Assembly: GCA_037783415.1 (NCBI GenBank)
Contig: JAZGTN010000094.1
Span: 2,480,001-2,544,000 of the forward strand
Reading direction: 5' to 3'
Source: Leptasterias polaris
Taxonomy: Eukaryota; Echinodermata; Asteroidea; Forcipulatida; Asteriidae
DNA length: 64,000 nt
A program made the position numbers and the translations under genes. Every line of letters begins with the position of its first letter. Position 1 is the stretch's first letter. Below the pieces are notes generated by a model. The model was not told the origin of the DNA. It saw nothing but the letters and a program-made list of their open reading frames with translations, and did no database searches. Positions 1 to 11,200 of this stretch are shown here, one piece after another.

Positions 1-93
1 TGTTGATGTAATTCTGATCGTGCAAAAGCCTGCTGCCACCAATCTCTGCCCTTCACTGATATTTACTCAGTGTATTTGATTTCTCCTGCCTAG

Positions 94-676
94 ATCGTAC
101 AACATGGTATGAGTGACGTTGTGGGTAATGTGTCTTTTGACATGCCCCAACAAGGCGAGATGGTGCTGGATAAACCGTACAGTGAAAGTACAGCCACCAT
201 GATTGATGAAGAAGTCAGGAAACTCATCAAGTCGGCTTACGATCGCACCATGGATCTACTAACTAAACACAAGGACAACGTGGAGAAGGTTGGTTGGAAG
301 CGTTTGATTTAATCAACAGTTTTATTCACCCAAATTTTGTTGTAGACAGTTTTACCAAGAACAACCTTCAAGAACCCCATTCCTCTTTTTGAGGATTATT
401 TAGCGACTGTCAAATCACACGCTCTGTTTATGATATTTGTTATTCCAGGTTGCCCTGCATCTTCTAGATAAGGAGGTCCTGAACAAAGAAGACATGGTCG
501 AGCTCCTTGGAAAAAGACCATTCGCCGAGAAATCCACCTACGAAGACTTTGTGGAAGGAACTGGCAGCGTTGATGAGGATACATCATTGCCAGTCGGACT
601 GAAGGATTGGAACAAAGAAAAGGACACTAAAAAGGAAACGCCAGAGGGAGAAAAGCCACAGATTGAAACAGCATGA
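94..676 (+). CDS. afg3l2: AFG3L2 m-AAA protease, last two coding exons (partial)
   Basis: C-terminal end of the mitochondrial inner-membrane AAA+ metalloprotease AFG3L2, which with paraplegin forms the m-AAA protease for membrane-protein quality control and processing. Two exons are visible: 94-288 (acceptor AG at 92-93, donor GT at 289) and 449-676 (acceptor AG at 447-448), joined in phase 0 and ending at TGA 674-676. The translation shows signatures of the peptidase-domain end: [18 protein letters not shown], a helix ending in HKDNVEK, then [20 protein letters not shown] and [11 protein letters not shown]. These match AFG3L2 better than paraplegin or YME1L, from memory. The ATPase and HExxH exons lie before the window. 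The short charged tail [15 protein letters not shown] is not conserved in sequence. Identity is near certain. Confidence 0.96.
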
Positions 677-1140
677 TTAGCATGGATGGGAGGGGGGAGT
701 AAATCCACCATTTGAGACAGCCTGGTGTGTGTTAAACTATGGATATTTGAGCATGATACTTGATACAAACTAGAGATCTTGCTGGTAAACAAAGTCCTAC
801 CCTCTGCAATAAATTTCAACAGCTTTGAAACGATTTGATCTGGTTGGATAAGACCTGTTTGTGGCAGTCGTTAACTGAGATTGTTTTGCCAATACAATTA
901 CCATGGTGAGACGAGGTTGTAGGCTCGCAGCTAACAGACTGGGCTTTCTGTCATTAACACAAATAACATTATACATCAGAATTGATAGCCCTCGCACCAT
1001 AATGTACTATAAATCAACCTTCACTTTAATTTCTGACCATGGGACCACTTGCCATGATGATTGAGGCCTTTAAATGCAGATTTTTACCTTTTGTGTATTG
1101 AAATTGAGGTTGGCAGGGAAGAAGACAGGCTCCTGTTAGT
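677..1140 (+). other. afg3l2 3' UTR and downstream flank
   Basis: The sequence after the afg3l2 stop is non-coding. An AATAAA at 808-813, 132 bases past the stop, is the nearest good polyadenylation signal; another lies at 1419-1424, beyond an inserted inverted-repeat element. The UTR end is inferred from these signals only. Confidence 0.5.
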
Positions 1141-1322
1141 ATAGACCTTATGCATATGACGTCATTTGAGTAGGGCGCCCTCGCCTAGAGGTCAAAAGGA
1201 AGCTGTTCATTGGCCAGTCCTGTGCGTCGCGCGTACATTCTACAAATCAGCGCGTTTCCATTGTTTCATCTTCAGTTTACCTCTAAGATGGCGGCTTGGT
1301 GACGCCAATGCATAAGGTCTAT
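1141..1322. mobile_element. Inverted-repeat MITE, family A copy 1 (182 bp)
   Basis: The ends are perfect inverted repeats ATAGACCTTATGCAT and ATGCATAAGGTCTAT. The interior contains TGACGTCATTTG, GGGCGCCCTCGCC, GAGGTCAAAAGGAAG, an AAGATGGCGGC box and a second half-site GTGACGCC. A second copy in opposite orientation lies at 25257-25429. That copy is bounded by TA on both sides, so a Tc1/mariner-like TA target is likely; in this copy the left TA is present and the right flank has drifted. No coding capacity, so a non-autonomous element. Confidence 0.85.
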
Positions 1323-2506
1323 TGGTTGTTAGCGTTAATCTATAGCTGTCTGACTTTTATGGTCACAGTACATAAACACTGTTCCTGCCTTAAGCCCATG
1401 TAGCCCTTGCTTCATTACAATAAATATTTGTAATTTTTTTGTCTAGCAAATAAACATGACTCAACAAATTGTATACTTCTGGAAACAACACATAATTCTC
1501 TTTAATTTGATCTATATATTGTCATGTTTCCCATCTCGTATCACTCAGAAGTGAGAGTATAAAGAAAGACACTAAGTTCTTGTTCATCTACAGGTTTTCC
1601 TGTAGTTATGCATGAGCAGTGTTCTATGGGAAATTGCACAATAAGACAAACATGGCTGCAGATTGATTAAAGGTGACTTAAACTCCTGGTAATAGAACCC
1701 ATTGTTTCAGTTAATTGACCTAAGTTCATCTAAAATAGTGAGTGCCTCACTGAAGTGTGTTCACGATGAACTCAAATTTATGCAAAACTCATCTGCTTTA
1801 GAACCACCAGCATGTCATCATGTAATGTGCTTTACTTACGATCAGAGTATGAAGTAAGGTCTGCTTCCATTATAAAATTGGCCTCAGGTTTGTCCCGAAA
1901 TAATTGAAGCTATTGAAACAAACGGATGTGCAAAGCAAGAAAGTGATGTAACATATTAAATAACTATAATGGTGATACTGAAAGACCAAAGCAGTTTAGA
2001 TGGGATGTGATTTGTGGCAAAGGTGAATTTCTTGAGCAATCAAGAAGATTTGACGGAGGGTGTGCGTGTTTAATTTGGATTTGTCCTTGTACTGAAAGCA
2101 ATGCAGTGCATTTATAACATAACCAGAATCAAGATTGGGTGTTATAGAATAGACCACTCCATTAAGCTCCGCCTCTTAATTTATTGACCAATCACAGCCA
2201 TGAGCACTGAAGTCTGAAGCCTTAAAATCTCTGATTTGGGGTTGAACAAGGAAAAATTGACTAGAAAATCAATTGACCTTAAAATCTCATCACAAAATGT
2301 TAACAAAGAAATGCCATTGGATTGCTGCATTGTGTGTTTCTGTGTTTCACAAGTCGGAGCAATACGCATGTGTTCACCTGTATTCACCTGTGTTGTCGGG
2401 CTCGGGATAAGACTAAAAGCCTTGTAATGCCCATCCTTAATCCTATCAACTACACCACTGCACATGTCTAAAAGTATTGTAACTTAAAAGCAGAAGGGCT
2501 TGAAGT
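1323..2506. other. Non-coding flank, no gene seen
   Basis: AT-rich DNA with no credible exon. 2236-2290 resembles the tail region of the tRNA-derived SINE seen at 52204 and 58784 (GGGTTGAACAAGGAAAAATTG), probably a degraded fragment in reverse orientation. Confidence 0.5.
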
Positions 2507-2510
2507 TTAA

Positions 2511-2804
2511 CTCGTTGACTGCCGCCTACGAGTATATTCGTAGTAACAGGTGTAACGGATTCTGCCACTACGAGTATACTCGTAGAGAATGAAAGGCTTT
2601 TGTATAGTGAATTGAATACACTGGCATCGCTGAGAATGCAACGAATACGCTTCTGGCAGTGGTGAGGACACATCATCAGAATTTGTATGCTACAACATGT
2701 AGACACAAAAGAAAATACCTATTTGGTGTGCGCGCATGCGCACCACACTTAGATGCTTGGCAAATGGGATCGCCCCTACGAATTTATGACCGGCAGTCAA
2801 CGTG
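2511..2804. mobile_element. TTAA-flanked inverted-repeat element (294 bp)
   Basis: A TTAA at 2507-2510 and another at 2805-2808 bracket inverted termini CTCGTTGACTGCCG and CGGCAGTCAACGTG (one mismatch). This fits a non-autonomous element using TTAA targets, as piggyBac-type transposases do. Inside, two near-palindromes CTACGAGTATATTCGTAG (2527) and CTACGAGTATACTCGTAG (2570) repeat the same box, with a degenerate CTACGAATTTATG near the right end. No ORF. Confidence 0.75.
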
Positions 2805-3165
2805 TTAAGCTACGAACTGCAGAAAAAGGCTGCTGTGTTAAAAGGTGAACATGTACATGCTTCCCATTGGTTGACAGTCCCTATGGCAGGTGGGGCCTAA
2901 AGGATTGGTCTCATATTTGATCTTGTGATACACTTTACTGTTATTGATTTTAATGATACAAACAATAAATTTTTTGATCAAACCGTTGTACTTTGCTTGT
3001 GTGGATCTAATTTTTAATGTAAGGTTTTACCCAATGCGAGAACACAAGTGAAGTGAAAAACTGTCTCTCCACCATTCCTTTCAATATCAGGGCACTTTCT
3101 TTGACTTTGACCTTGACCTTGACCCTAAAACCTTATTTCTCAGAGTGACAAAGCCCCCCTTCTCT

Positions 3166-3168
3166 CCC

Positions 3169-3199
<31 letters not shown>

Positions 3200-3202
3200 A
3201 CA
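3166..3202. repeat. Poly-C tract (20 C) followed by (CA)n
   Basis: Uninterrupted run of C at 3166-3185 that passes straight into a CA dinucleotide repeat. Confidence 0.95.
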
Positions 3203-6200
3203 AGTGTGTAACAGCCTGCAATTGTGGACCCTCCTTTGTTCAACTCTTTGTGATAGCAACCGTGGACCACAATGCTTTCCTGTGTGATAGCAACTGTGGA
3301 CCTATTGTCCTCTTTTGTTATAGGTCCCAGGTTTGAATGTGGTTACCTACTCACTATTACTCATCCTTGTGGGACCCCTTGACAGTAGTTTTGAAACCTC
3401 CCTGGGTACATATGAAAGCTAGATTTTCCAGGTCTTTCTAAAGAGAATTCTTAGAACACTGTAATTGCTGATAGAGAACTCAAGGCCACGATGGGGGAAG
3501 GGGGAATTACAAGTACATTGTTTCCTGTTGGTGTCAAACTTGCTATTTGAGTATTGGATGACTGATGACATGTTAAAATACAATGTATGAATGTTAAGTT
3601 CAGAGGTTTTTACTTATTTGTTTGCCCACATAAAGAGCACCCCATGAAAACAAGCAGAGTGTCCAGTGATAGCTAGCTTATTATTTATACCATGCTCGAT
3701 ATGGGGTAGAGAGTATCTCCCCCCCCCCCCCCCCCCCCCCCCCCCCACCACGTTCTCATACTTAAACACACTAAATTTCCTCTTGTACACAAGTACTAAA
3801 GAACTCCTGAGATATCAAGCACACAATAAATTGTGTCTAGTTTTGGACTGGAGTGTCACAAACAAGAGTCATTGAAGCGCATAATGATTCTTTATTGTTA
3901 TTATTCCTTCATCATTAAAGGGTAATCAATTTTAACAAATTTCTAGAACTTTAAATGTCATGCAAACTGTGTGTCTGTTTGCAAAGTCCCTCATTTCCTG
4001 TTTGTCCCCATTAGAATGCTTTCTTTTTGCACCATAGTGAAAAGATAAGTATTTTTGAAGAGTAGACTTACTTTCACCCACAAGTTTTCAACAGAAACAC
4101 ACCATACAATTAACTTGTGCAAATTCCATCATATTCACTGGTCACAATTTTGTAAAACCAACAAAAGAGTGTTTTGTCAGAGGGAGTTTATGCATGTTTT
4201 AGGTGGGTTTTTTTAATAACCAGTTTACTGAATGACCAATATGTCTTTGTTAAAACCTCGGTTGTGAACACATCAAAAGTATTGTTAATGTCATTGACGC
4301 GAAGAATTTAAGTACAATAAGCTTGTAGGTTTTTGTAAATATATCCCCTTTCCATGTTTTGCATGGGAAAAGTTCTGCATGGGGAAACAATGTTTCAGAA
4401 CTTTAACCAAGCTGGCCTGACAGATATACACAGGGTTATCTGGCGCCACCACTATACATTGGTATTTAATGACTAACATCATGTACAGCAGATGAGCATT
4501 GTACGAGCTCATACTGAAAGGGTACACCAGAAGTTATGCCTCTACCCCCTTGTCATCGAATCTCGCTTAACAATTCGCAACGATTGGTTACTTCAGTATA
4601 AAGACTGCCCTGCCACGTCACTCATGGTTTCAAGGTGACAAAGCTTTTGACAAACAAACTCTACAATAAACGCGTGGGTTCGCAAAGCAGCTCAACTGTT
4701 TGAACTACACTTTTGTTCTGTTTTGCAATTGCTTTTGGATCTTTGGAATTCTGCGGTAAGCAGTGACATGATGAAACTGGAATTATCTGAGTGGTATTGC
4801 AACATTTTGGGGGGAATTTGAGGTACTGTGATTGCAAAAGTACCGTTTCAAAACCACTTGCCCTAAAATTAGCGAGAGTTTTCTCTACTGGAAGTGGTGT
4901 CACCTTTCTAGAGAGATTTTTTCCCCATGAAATTCTTAGTAGCTTCGCTTTAACTGTTAACCCTTACCCAGCTTTTAACCTGGGCCCTACAGTTTGAATA
5001 CAATACCGTTTCTTGGATGATTACAGATTTGAATGAAAGAAAAAGAAACAGAGGATTTTATTTTCTTGTACTTGGTACACTTTATTTTTTTACTGTAAGC
5101 TAAAAAACACCTCCTCAAAATCAGATCACAAGTTACAAATTTTGTCTCCTTCCAAATAAATACATCTTCATTTCTTTCAACTAAAAGACTGATGAATTTA
5201 AAATGTTTAATCAAATTATATGATTAAATCTAACAGAATAAACTACATGTGACCAATGTGATAAATGTGACCAACTAAAACAATATGCCAGCATGTTGAT
5301 TAATAGAAAGAAGAAAACAGAGGCCAGGGTCTGCATCTACTCCACATCCCGAACAGATAGCTGCAGTTAACATAACTAATTAATACTATACTACAGAGTC
5401 TTAAGTGAAAACACATTCATGATAATCACATTCATGATTATTGTAATCCTCAAGATCCAGAGTTTAATAAGGACAGAGTTTAAAAGGTAACAACTGTTAT
5501 TTGGATTTATTTACTTATTGGAATGCGTTCAGGATGTTAAAATTTAGAACACGTAATTCCTTGTAAGATTTGTGTGTTAGCACAACTGGTACAATCACAG
5601 CTCTCTGACCACATCAGCAAAACTTTACCAACCTTCACAAATTATAGTCAAGTTTTGCTTTCAAAGTCCACTTCATGTTATCGCAATGTAAAACACAATG
5701 AGCCTGTACTATGTATGGAATGAGCTCAGACAACTGCAAACATTTTTGGTCATCTAAAACAATGTATTTTTAAGTCAATACAAGAAACCTTAAAATGCAA
5801 AAAAACAAACAAGGTTGAACAAATTCTTAAGTGAAGATTACATTATTATGAAATACAATTCACAAGGAAAACTTAATACCTTACCTCATGAAATGTTAGT
5901 GTGCAAATTGTTTCTGAACTTGTTTCACATAAAACTTGTTATAATTAAATGGAAAAGAATTGACAAACCCACATGGACAAATTTCTACAGAATCTGTTCT
6001 CTAAAATGTTCAAAATGTTAAAACTCTACATGGATTTCAAAATTTTACGTTAGACACTAGGTATTTCATTTCTTTTGCATTGACAAGTGCTGCATTGATT
6101 TGACGAACCTAAAAAAAATAAGGGTTTCAGAAAGAAAAGACAAAATTTGACTTAAAAAGTATTTATGTTTCAAAAAGAAAATCATGTTTTTTTAACCCCT

Positions 6201-7955
6201 TCAAAAATAAAAAGTAGATATTGGTTGTTTTATTTGATTTCCCAGTCAGAATCGGCAGTCTTTCCAGATGGAATTATTGTTTAATTATGCTCTGTAGGCA
6301 AAGCTCCTTTAGTCATCCTCTAGTCAATGAATAAATTAAGGTGCACAAACAACTTTTAAGGTTTTGAGAGTGTGTTCGTGAGTGGTAACTCAATAACCCT
6401 GAATCTTTTTGGCCAGCTGTTGTCAAAACATGAAATTGTACATTATGATGAGAAGTTGCTGAACTTCATGTTTCTGCCTTGTTCATTGTTGAAAATGTTA
6501 AATCTAAGCAGATTGTGGCACAGATCATCAGCAGCTTGGAATCACATTTCTAAGAATGTGATGATATTCAAGATCTGTTACTTTTTGGCAAATTGTGCAA
6601 TAAAAAGAGCTGATTGTAACATTGGTTGTTTGTTTAAAGTCTAAGTGCTTTAAAATATGCAAATTTGGTAAGTACAAAACTCTCTTTCCAGAATTTACAG
6701 GTTACTCACTTAGCACTTGTAACAGTTTGTGCATTCCTCAAGAGCAGCTTTCTTCATACTTCTACACAACATTCCACTTGGCAAATTAAGTAATTCAGCA
6801 ATATTTGTTGTTTAATAGTTGTATGAAACTAGCCCAAGAACCTTTCCAGTTTTGGTTTTTTCGATCACTTTTGCAGCTCACAGACAAAACACCATTTTGG
6901 TGACGTGAGAGCCTCTTTCAAAACACACTAATGATCCTTACATTAAACTATGGTGACTAAAATATACACAAAAAAGCAAATGCTCTCTCGACTAAAACAA
7001 CGTTTTCGACGCAATTCACAAATCTTAAATAATAACAAAATCCTAACTGTTTTTTTGAAGTTCTAGAAGTTACATTTCCTGCTCATCTGATTAAGTCTAT
7101 AACTTTAAAAGACACGGTAACAAATAACAGATTACATCTGTGGATAAATATTAACATATTATAAATGAAGTAACTTTACAAACACTCAAATCAAAACTCA
7201 GAGCTAATAACAAAATCTATTCATTAAAAATGTGAAAAAAATAATAACAAACGGCCACACCTCTTGTAATCATCTGATGCCCGAGTTGATGGCACCGAGG
7301 GTGGTAGAATAATACTGTATTTTAACATTCACTCTCTTTAAGATTTCCTTCAAAGGTGGGCTTGCTAGTCAGCGCAATACTGATCATCTGAACCACAATA
7401 TTCCCAATAGTAACAACAATTATCATCAATATTCATTGTTTTTTTTTAGACATTGTGAATCATGTTTGTTCCATTAAACATAGAAGGGAAGGTACATCAT
7501 TGTTGGAAAGCTTTATACATGAACACGCAAGTGTCAGTTTAATTTAGCATGGAACATGTTATGTCTTTATGTGCTTTCAATTTGTTGAAGGTTATGATTT
7601 ATCTACCAATTCAGAAACGGTTGATGTGACAACCTATTTATCTGTGGACTCAGAAGCACAGAATAAATAATACATTGCTTTTGGTGCCAGGGGTTAAAGA
7701 ATAAAATATTAAAAGAAATAAAAAAAATTGTTTAAAGATGCTGATCTAAAAACTTTTTTTTGAAATGATTGTGCATTTTCAATAAAACATTTTGCACCTT
7801 CCCTTAAAAATAGAGGGTGATGATAATCATTATGTATCGCTATTTATAAATAAATACAGACTTGGATATTTATTTTTGTATCTTTCTTGAGACCTACATA
7901 GCAGCAAGACTACAAAATCTTTCTATAAAGATATTCCAAAAATACAGTATGAATA
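3203..7955. other. Convergent intergenic region between afg3l2 and mylip
   Basis: Apart from the poly-C tract, no exon, ORF with family features or structured RNA was recognised. It is very AT-rich, particularly 5000-7900. Part of it may be 3' UTR of mylip, which is transcribed toward it; many TTTATT (AATAAA on the minus strand) prevent a firm end. Confidence 0.5.
3719..3746. repeat. Poly-C tract (28 C)
   Basis: Uninterrupted run of 28 C, the longest of several C/G homopolymers in the window. Confidence 0.95.
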
Positions 7956-7965
7956 ATCTTTTATT
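7869..7965 (-). terminator. Candidate mylip polyadenylation signals
   Basis: Minus-strand AATAAA occurs at 7960-7965 and 7869-7874, 309 and 400 bases past the mylip stop. Either could end the transcript; longer 3' UTRs are possible because further signals occur. Confidence 0.4.
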
Positions 7966-8273
7966 TTTCGACTTTTTCTTGTACACATAAAAAACACTGT
8001 ATTACTGCAGTTGGAATACACATAGACTCCAATACAATAATTCTTTAATTTTGTGACAGTCACCAAGAACAGACTTTCCCTCGAAAGTAGTCCTTCATTT
8101 AAATTAGAAAAAGCATATTGCACTCCTAAAGCCAATACCATAATACCTTAGTCCTGATAAATACTCCACATAGTGTTCTGAAACACAAGCATTATCTGAA
8201 GCCAGTTACATGTGACTGAAAAATAGCGTTTGTGCACGACACCAATGTTCTGCTGAGTTACGTTTTTACACTC

Positions 8274-11200
8274 CTATTGGCAATTTTCCGTGTGTGTCTC
8301 TACCGGCAAGAAGATACGGAGTCTTTGTTCAATGTCTGCTCGACAGTGAGGACATGCCTCCACCTGTCCCGCACAGACGCTGCACAGCAAATGTCCACAG
8401 GGGAAGAAAGCTGTATCGAGGGTCGTGGACATACACACTTTGCACATGAAGCCAGTCGTCAGTGTTTCCAGTTTTTCTTTCAATGACTTCAAGTTAGTGT
8501 CCTCATCTACATCCGACATTGTACACGCACTGTTCTCTTGGTCAGGCAGATCACTGAATGTCACACGCTGCATTTCTGAGCACCCAGCGACATGCAGCTT
8601 CCTCTTTGTACTGTCGTAAACCTCTCTCCACGTCCGCTGTACATCAAACATGAACTTTTTGCCATACTCAGTGTTCTCGGTGAAGATGGACGCCAGAGTT
8701 CCCCTGAAGTCTCGCACACACTCAGCTCGGATCTGTTGCTGCACTGTGTCACAGATAAAGAACTCATGCTTCTCGATGACAGCTCGGTACAACGATTCAG
8801 TCACTTCTCTACTCGGGAGTTTCACAGAGAGTGTCATTGGGCTAACTTCACCATTTGCCTCATGGGGGTACGTTACACTGAAACATTTTCCATTGATTGA
8901 CTCTTTCAGGATCAGGTCAAGCCCAATTCTGCAAAACAAAAAGAGTAAAGTACATAAACAGAAGGTTTAAACAGTATGTTAGAATCATTAAAACTCTGAC
9001 AACAAAGACAATTAACTATATTTTTGAAAACCAATACATGTATTTGATTACATCGATTACAGTTTGTTACTATCGATTACAGTTAAAGGAGACACTGCAA
9101 ATAATAAACAGCTCATGTTTTTGCCAGGGGCCTACCATCAAGGCTTCTGAATGCAACAAATGTTTTTCCTGACAACAAAGCACAACAAAAGTCTCCTGGC
9201 ACAAACCCAAAGTTTGGTTGTTGTTTTTTCTCCAAAAATAACAAAGCCCATGTTAACACTTTATTGATGTTTTTCAGAAGAGTTCATATCAGAAAGGCTT
9301 AGAGCTACATGCAGGTGTGTTTAGTACATTTAAATATCAAACAACAAATACGCCATGATCTATCAAGGGACCCATACTGTTAATTTTTCACTTCCATGTC
9401 AAGGCTAAGCTCCATGTCCGTGACTTTTTTTGAAAATGCTTTTTAATAGTAAACACCCCTCCAGGGTACTCTTATAACCACAAACTCTCTTTTTATCTTC
9501 TCCGGGTTGAGATTTCAGGCTCAATCTACCATATTCTATCAGTTGATTAGTTCTAACTTTCATGAGGTTAAAGCTGCATAACAAAGCATCAATAATTTTC
9601 CAAACTGCCATTGGGATGCGACTTTTGCATTCAAGTAAACATTGTATAAAGCAACCAAATAAGTTTGAATATGCAACTGGTTTTCTCATTGCCTCTACGA
9701 AAAAAACTAAAATTTGTGTTGGCTATCTCACCTCTGCAAGCACTCTACTTTTGGTTCATCAGAATAGAGATGTATACCCTGGGGCCCAACACCAAAGAGA
9801 ACACTGCCTTGGCTGGAGTCCCTTGCATGATACAGCTCCATACCGTAGCTGTCCAACATCGACGCCTCCTGCAGAAACTTGTACTCTGCCTGAGATGGTT
9901 TCATTCCTCGTAAGCGTACATGCTCTGCCATGACTTGGGTAATGAACTCGTCACTGCAGATGCTGCTGGGCAGACAGGTGTAATGAGGGGTCTCTGGTCT
10001 GTAGTTGCCCTGCTCGGCCTGGGCAAGGAGGGCGGCAAGGCGGGCAATTTCTTTCACAGAGGCCAAGAGTTTACCGTTGATGAGGTCCAGTTTTACATCT
10101 TGGAAAAACAGCCGTCTGAAGAAATGACAAAAACAGACAATGGGCTTAGCACATAATACGTCAATGTTTTCCCCCATTCTATTGAATTTAACTTTTAAGT
10201 TAGACAAGTGGACATGAGTCAAACCTTTCTGACTTGCTGGATAATCAAATTTGCAATCTTTTAATTTAGATGAATAGTAAATGCAGCCAGGGCTACCTTT
10301 TCTTCAAGTCAAAAATACTATTTTAAAAAGGCTGACTTGAGCAACTAAAGTAAAATCTGCTACAAATATTTATTTGATTGCTGCAATTGAATTAAGTACC
10401 ATGGCACAGGCCTGGAATTACACGGAGGCCACGGACTTCGTTGCCCTGGTCTTGGCCTTAGTGCCCTTTCAAAAGTTTCCCATAGACTTTATGATTTTCC
10501 AATACAAGTGCCCTTTGCAAAATCAAAATGGCCTTGCCCTTTCAGAGATGAAATTCCAGGCCTGATGGCATCCAAACGCCGCATCATATAAATTAACAAC
10601 TACATGTATACTAAACTACTGTACATCAGTTACAGGCAATACAAAATCAAATGGTTCTATCCTAAATGGACATTTTGAAAAGGCATCTGATCCTCAGTGA
10701 TTTATGAGGATGCATATGTTCTTGTGCATTCATGTACACCTAGGCCAACCTAGTTTAGGAAACAAACTTAATTAATATTCATTTTTTATCAAATGCTGCC
10801 CATTACACGGAGGCCAAAGTGGCCATGGCCTCTGTTGCCCTGGTTTTATGGCCTTACCCTCTCAAAAGTGAAACACAACATATGTCTCTTGCTGATGTCA
10901 TTACAAAAATCTTGAATGCTCATTACGCATTCAATAACATTTTCCTCAGTACTACAATAGGCAAGTGTATTGTTGTGCTTTCAATCAATGACAAAAACTC
11001 TTACTAGATTTGGATCTGTAACTGAATCGAAGGTCCATTTTAATTAAACCACACAGCCACGCAATCACCATTGTCCATTGTATTCTGATTAAGCTGCCAT
11101 GTACTATCTGTCGTTTGATTGATCAGCCAGAAACACAGCAGTGAAACTGATAATTGTATGAATATTAATTATGATGTACAGTAACTCTAATGAGCTACTG

